Below, one piece after another: positions 63,074 to 64,000 of a stretch of 64,000 nt of DNA. The DNA comes from JAKAGZ01 sp963748105. Lineage in GTDB: Bacteria > Bacteroidota > Ignavibacteria > Ignavibacteriales > Ignavibacteriaceae. The notes beneath the pieces were generated by a model. It ran no database searches, was not told the origin of the DNA, and saw nothing but the letters and a program-made list of their open reading frames with translations. The stretch lies in the NCBI GenBank assembly GCA_963748105.1, contig CAVVHP010000013.1, positions 1-64,000 on the forward strand, read 5' to 3'. Both the position numbers and the translations under genes were made by a program. Each line of letters opens with the position of its first letter. Position 1 is the first letter of the stretch.

Positions 63074-64000
63074 AATGCGTCTCCTTGATTGACAATTACC
63101 GGATCACCGTCTTTCAGGCTGAGAAGAACACTTTCCTGGGCAACTATAACTTTATCTCCCGGCCGTAGATCTCCGCTAACCGCTATACCGTTTTTACCGG
63201 TAAGCAGAATAGTAACCGGAATTTTTTGGAGTACATCGCCGTTGCTGTGATGATTAACCTTAAAGGCAAAGCTCTTTTTATCATTATCATTTGTAATAAT
63301 AGATTCTGAAGGTACTTCGACTCCGGTACTGCTACGTTGTAAAACAATTCTTCCGGTTAAGCGAGCGCCATTGGCCAGATTAAACGGGACCTTATCAATA
63401 TCGGCTTCAGCAGCGCCCAAAGCAAAACCGTTAACCAAAGGAAAAATTCTATCCAGCTTAATTTCAACAGTGTCACCGGCATTGAAAAGTTGCAGTACCG
63501 TTCCTTTTTTAACCTGCTTTAAAAGTTCTTGAGGAAATTCAATATGAATTCTTGCACCACCAGTAGTTGTTATTTGATAAACCGGCTGCCCGGGCATTAC
63601 AACATCACCCGGTTCCCGAAGTCTTGCAGATATAATTCCGCTTACTGGCGCTATTATATGTCCATATTCTTTTTTTACAGACATCGCATGGATTTGATTT
63701 TCGAGAGCAACTACTTCATTGGTTGCCGCAATTGATGCCGTGTGATAAGCGTCTAAAGATGATTGACTGCTTCCGCCGGCATCAAAAAGATTTTTTTCAC
63801 GATTATATTCATCAACTTTTCGCGCCATATCTGATTTCGCGGCTACCAGATGAGCTTTCAAACCCGATATGTTATCTTGAATTGTTCGCGTATCTATCTG
63901 AGCAAGGAATGTTCCGCTTTTAACTGCAATGCCTTCTCTTGGCCCCAGGCTTGTAATCGTTCCACCAATTTGCGCAGTTAGAGTCACATCGCCATTGGTC
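63070..64000 (-). CDS. RND efflux periplasmic adaptor subunit, 5' end cut by the window
   Basis: About 310 residues of an HlyD/AcrA-type membrane fusion protein. The frame is open to the window edge (TNGDVTLTAQIGGTITSLG precedes the first GTG at 63987), so the true start lies outside. The lipoyl half-motifs are GPREGIAVKSGTFLAQID and IIAPVSGIISARLREPGDVVMPGQPVYQI, with a coiled-coil hairpin between them (SDMARKVDEYNREKNLFDAGGSS), then the beta-barrel and C-terminal parts (SGDLRPGDKVIVAQESVLLSLKDGDPVIV). It links the pump to the outer-membrane channel. Confidence 0.9.
   Translation of the reverse strand, partial: TNGDVTLTAQIGGTITSLGPREGIAVKSGTFLAQIDTRTIQDNISGLKAHLVAAKSDMARKVDEYNREKNLFDAGGSSQSSLDAYHTASIAATNEVVALENQIHAMSVKKEYGHIIAPVSGIISARLREPGDVVMPGQPVYQITTTGGARIHIEFPQELLKQVKKGTVLQLFNAGDTVEIKLDRIFPLVNGFALGAAEADIDKVPFNLANGARLTGRIVLQRSSTGVEVPSESIITNDNDKKSFAFKVNHHSNGDVLQKIPVTILLTGKNGIAVSGDLRPGDKVIVAQESVLLSLKDGDPVIVNQGDAL

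Noticed and set aside
59957..64000. RND pump as a horizontally acquired island
   Set aside because: A mild composition difference is only an impression; no integrase, tRNA or direct repeats are seen at the junction.

Overview
The window is AT-rich, gene-dense bacterial chromosome. I infer a Gram-negative member of the Bacteroidota/Chlorobiota (FCB) group, possibly Ignavibacteria-like. The reasons are tandem Chlorobium-type 2[4Fe-4S] ferredoxins, a three-subunit succinate dehydrogenase with a single long cytochrome b subunit, TonB and lipoprotein (lnt) functions, DUF6249/DUF6588/DUF6580 families, and some promoters resembling the Bacteroidota -33/-7 type. No 16S rRNA, tRNA, CRISPR array or complete insertion sequence is visible. 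Taxonomy is inference from gene content only.

Layout. 1-1010: a broken FemAB/GNAT-like gene. 1.2-5.8 kb (minus): serA, then an operon of adenosine deaminase, a small unknown protein and urocanate hydratase. 5.9-14.8 kb (plus): TPR lipoproteins, a DUF3467 protein, secA, a P-II protein, mtgA and an AlbA_2-domain protein. 14.8-16.5 kb (minus): a TrmH-family methyltransferase and rlmN. 16.7-23.9 kb (plus): acyl-CoA dehydrogenase, LemA plus TPM protein, two ferredoxins, an MBL hydrolase, a Rieske protein, queG and trxB. 23.9-25.7 kb: an ECF sigma factor, a probable anti-sigma factor and a divergent DUF6249 membrane protein, with three matching ECF-type promoters between them. 25.8-32.6 kb: YbjQ, era, and an overlapping string eamA-acyP-ispF-dedA-lnt, then threonine aldolase and a thioesterase.

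32.7-43.3 kb is a fatty-acid degradation locus: a divergent XRE/ScfR-type regulator with a palindrome in the shared upstream region, then acyl-CoA synthetase, a FadN-type hydratase/dehydrogenase, thiolase, FadE-type acyl-CoA dehydrogenase, a 2,4-dienoyl-CoA reductase-like SDR and a thioesterase. Three of these genes each carry one +1 frameshift. 43.3-48.2 kb: a frameshifted 3'-5' exonuclease, a DUF6588 outer-membrane protein, GNAT and nitrilase genes that may be a broken fusion, and a TPR protein. 48.2-52.5 kb: a nonsense-interrupted small ORF, a DoxX protein, an isochorismatase-like hydrolase, a C39-like cysteine peptidase divergent from a Ddl-like ATP-grasp ligase, and a HAD hydrolase. 52.6-55.5 kb (minus): a cobalamin riboswitch, a frameshifted BtuB-like receptor and a DUF6580 membrane protein. 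55.8-59.2 kb: sdhCAB. 59.3-64 kb (minus): an FmdE-domain protein and an RND efflux pump with its adaptor, which runs off the right edge.

The most unusual signals are the ECF promoter set (TGTAACC-N17-GTC), the C39-like/ATP-grasp pair, the fatty-acid regulator with its palindrome, and a run of single-base insertions that breaks many genes. The insertions may be consensus errors or real decay; the sequence alone cannot settle this.
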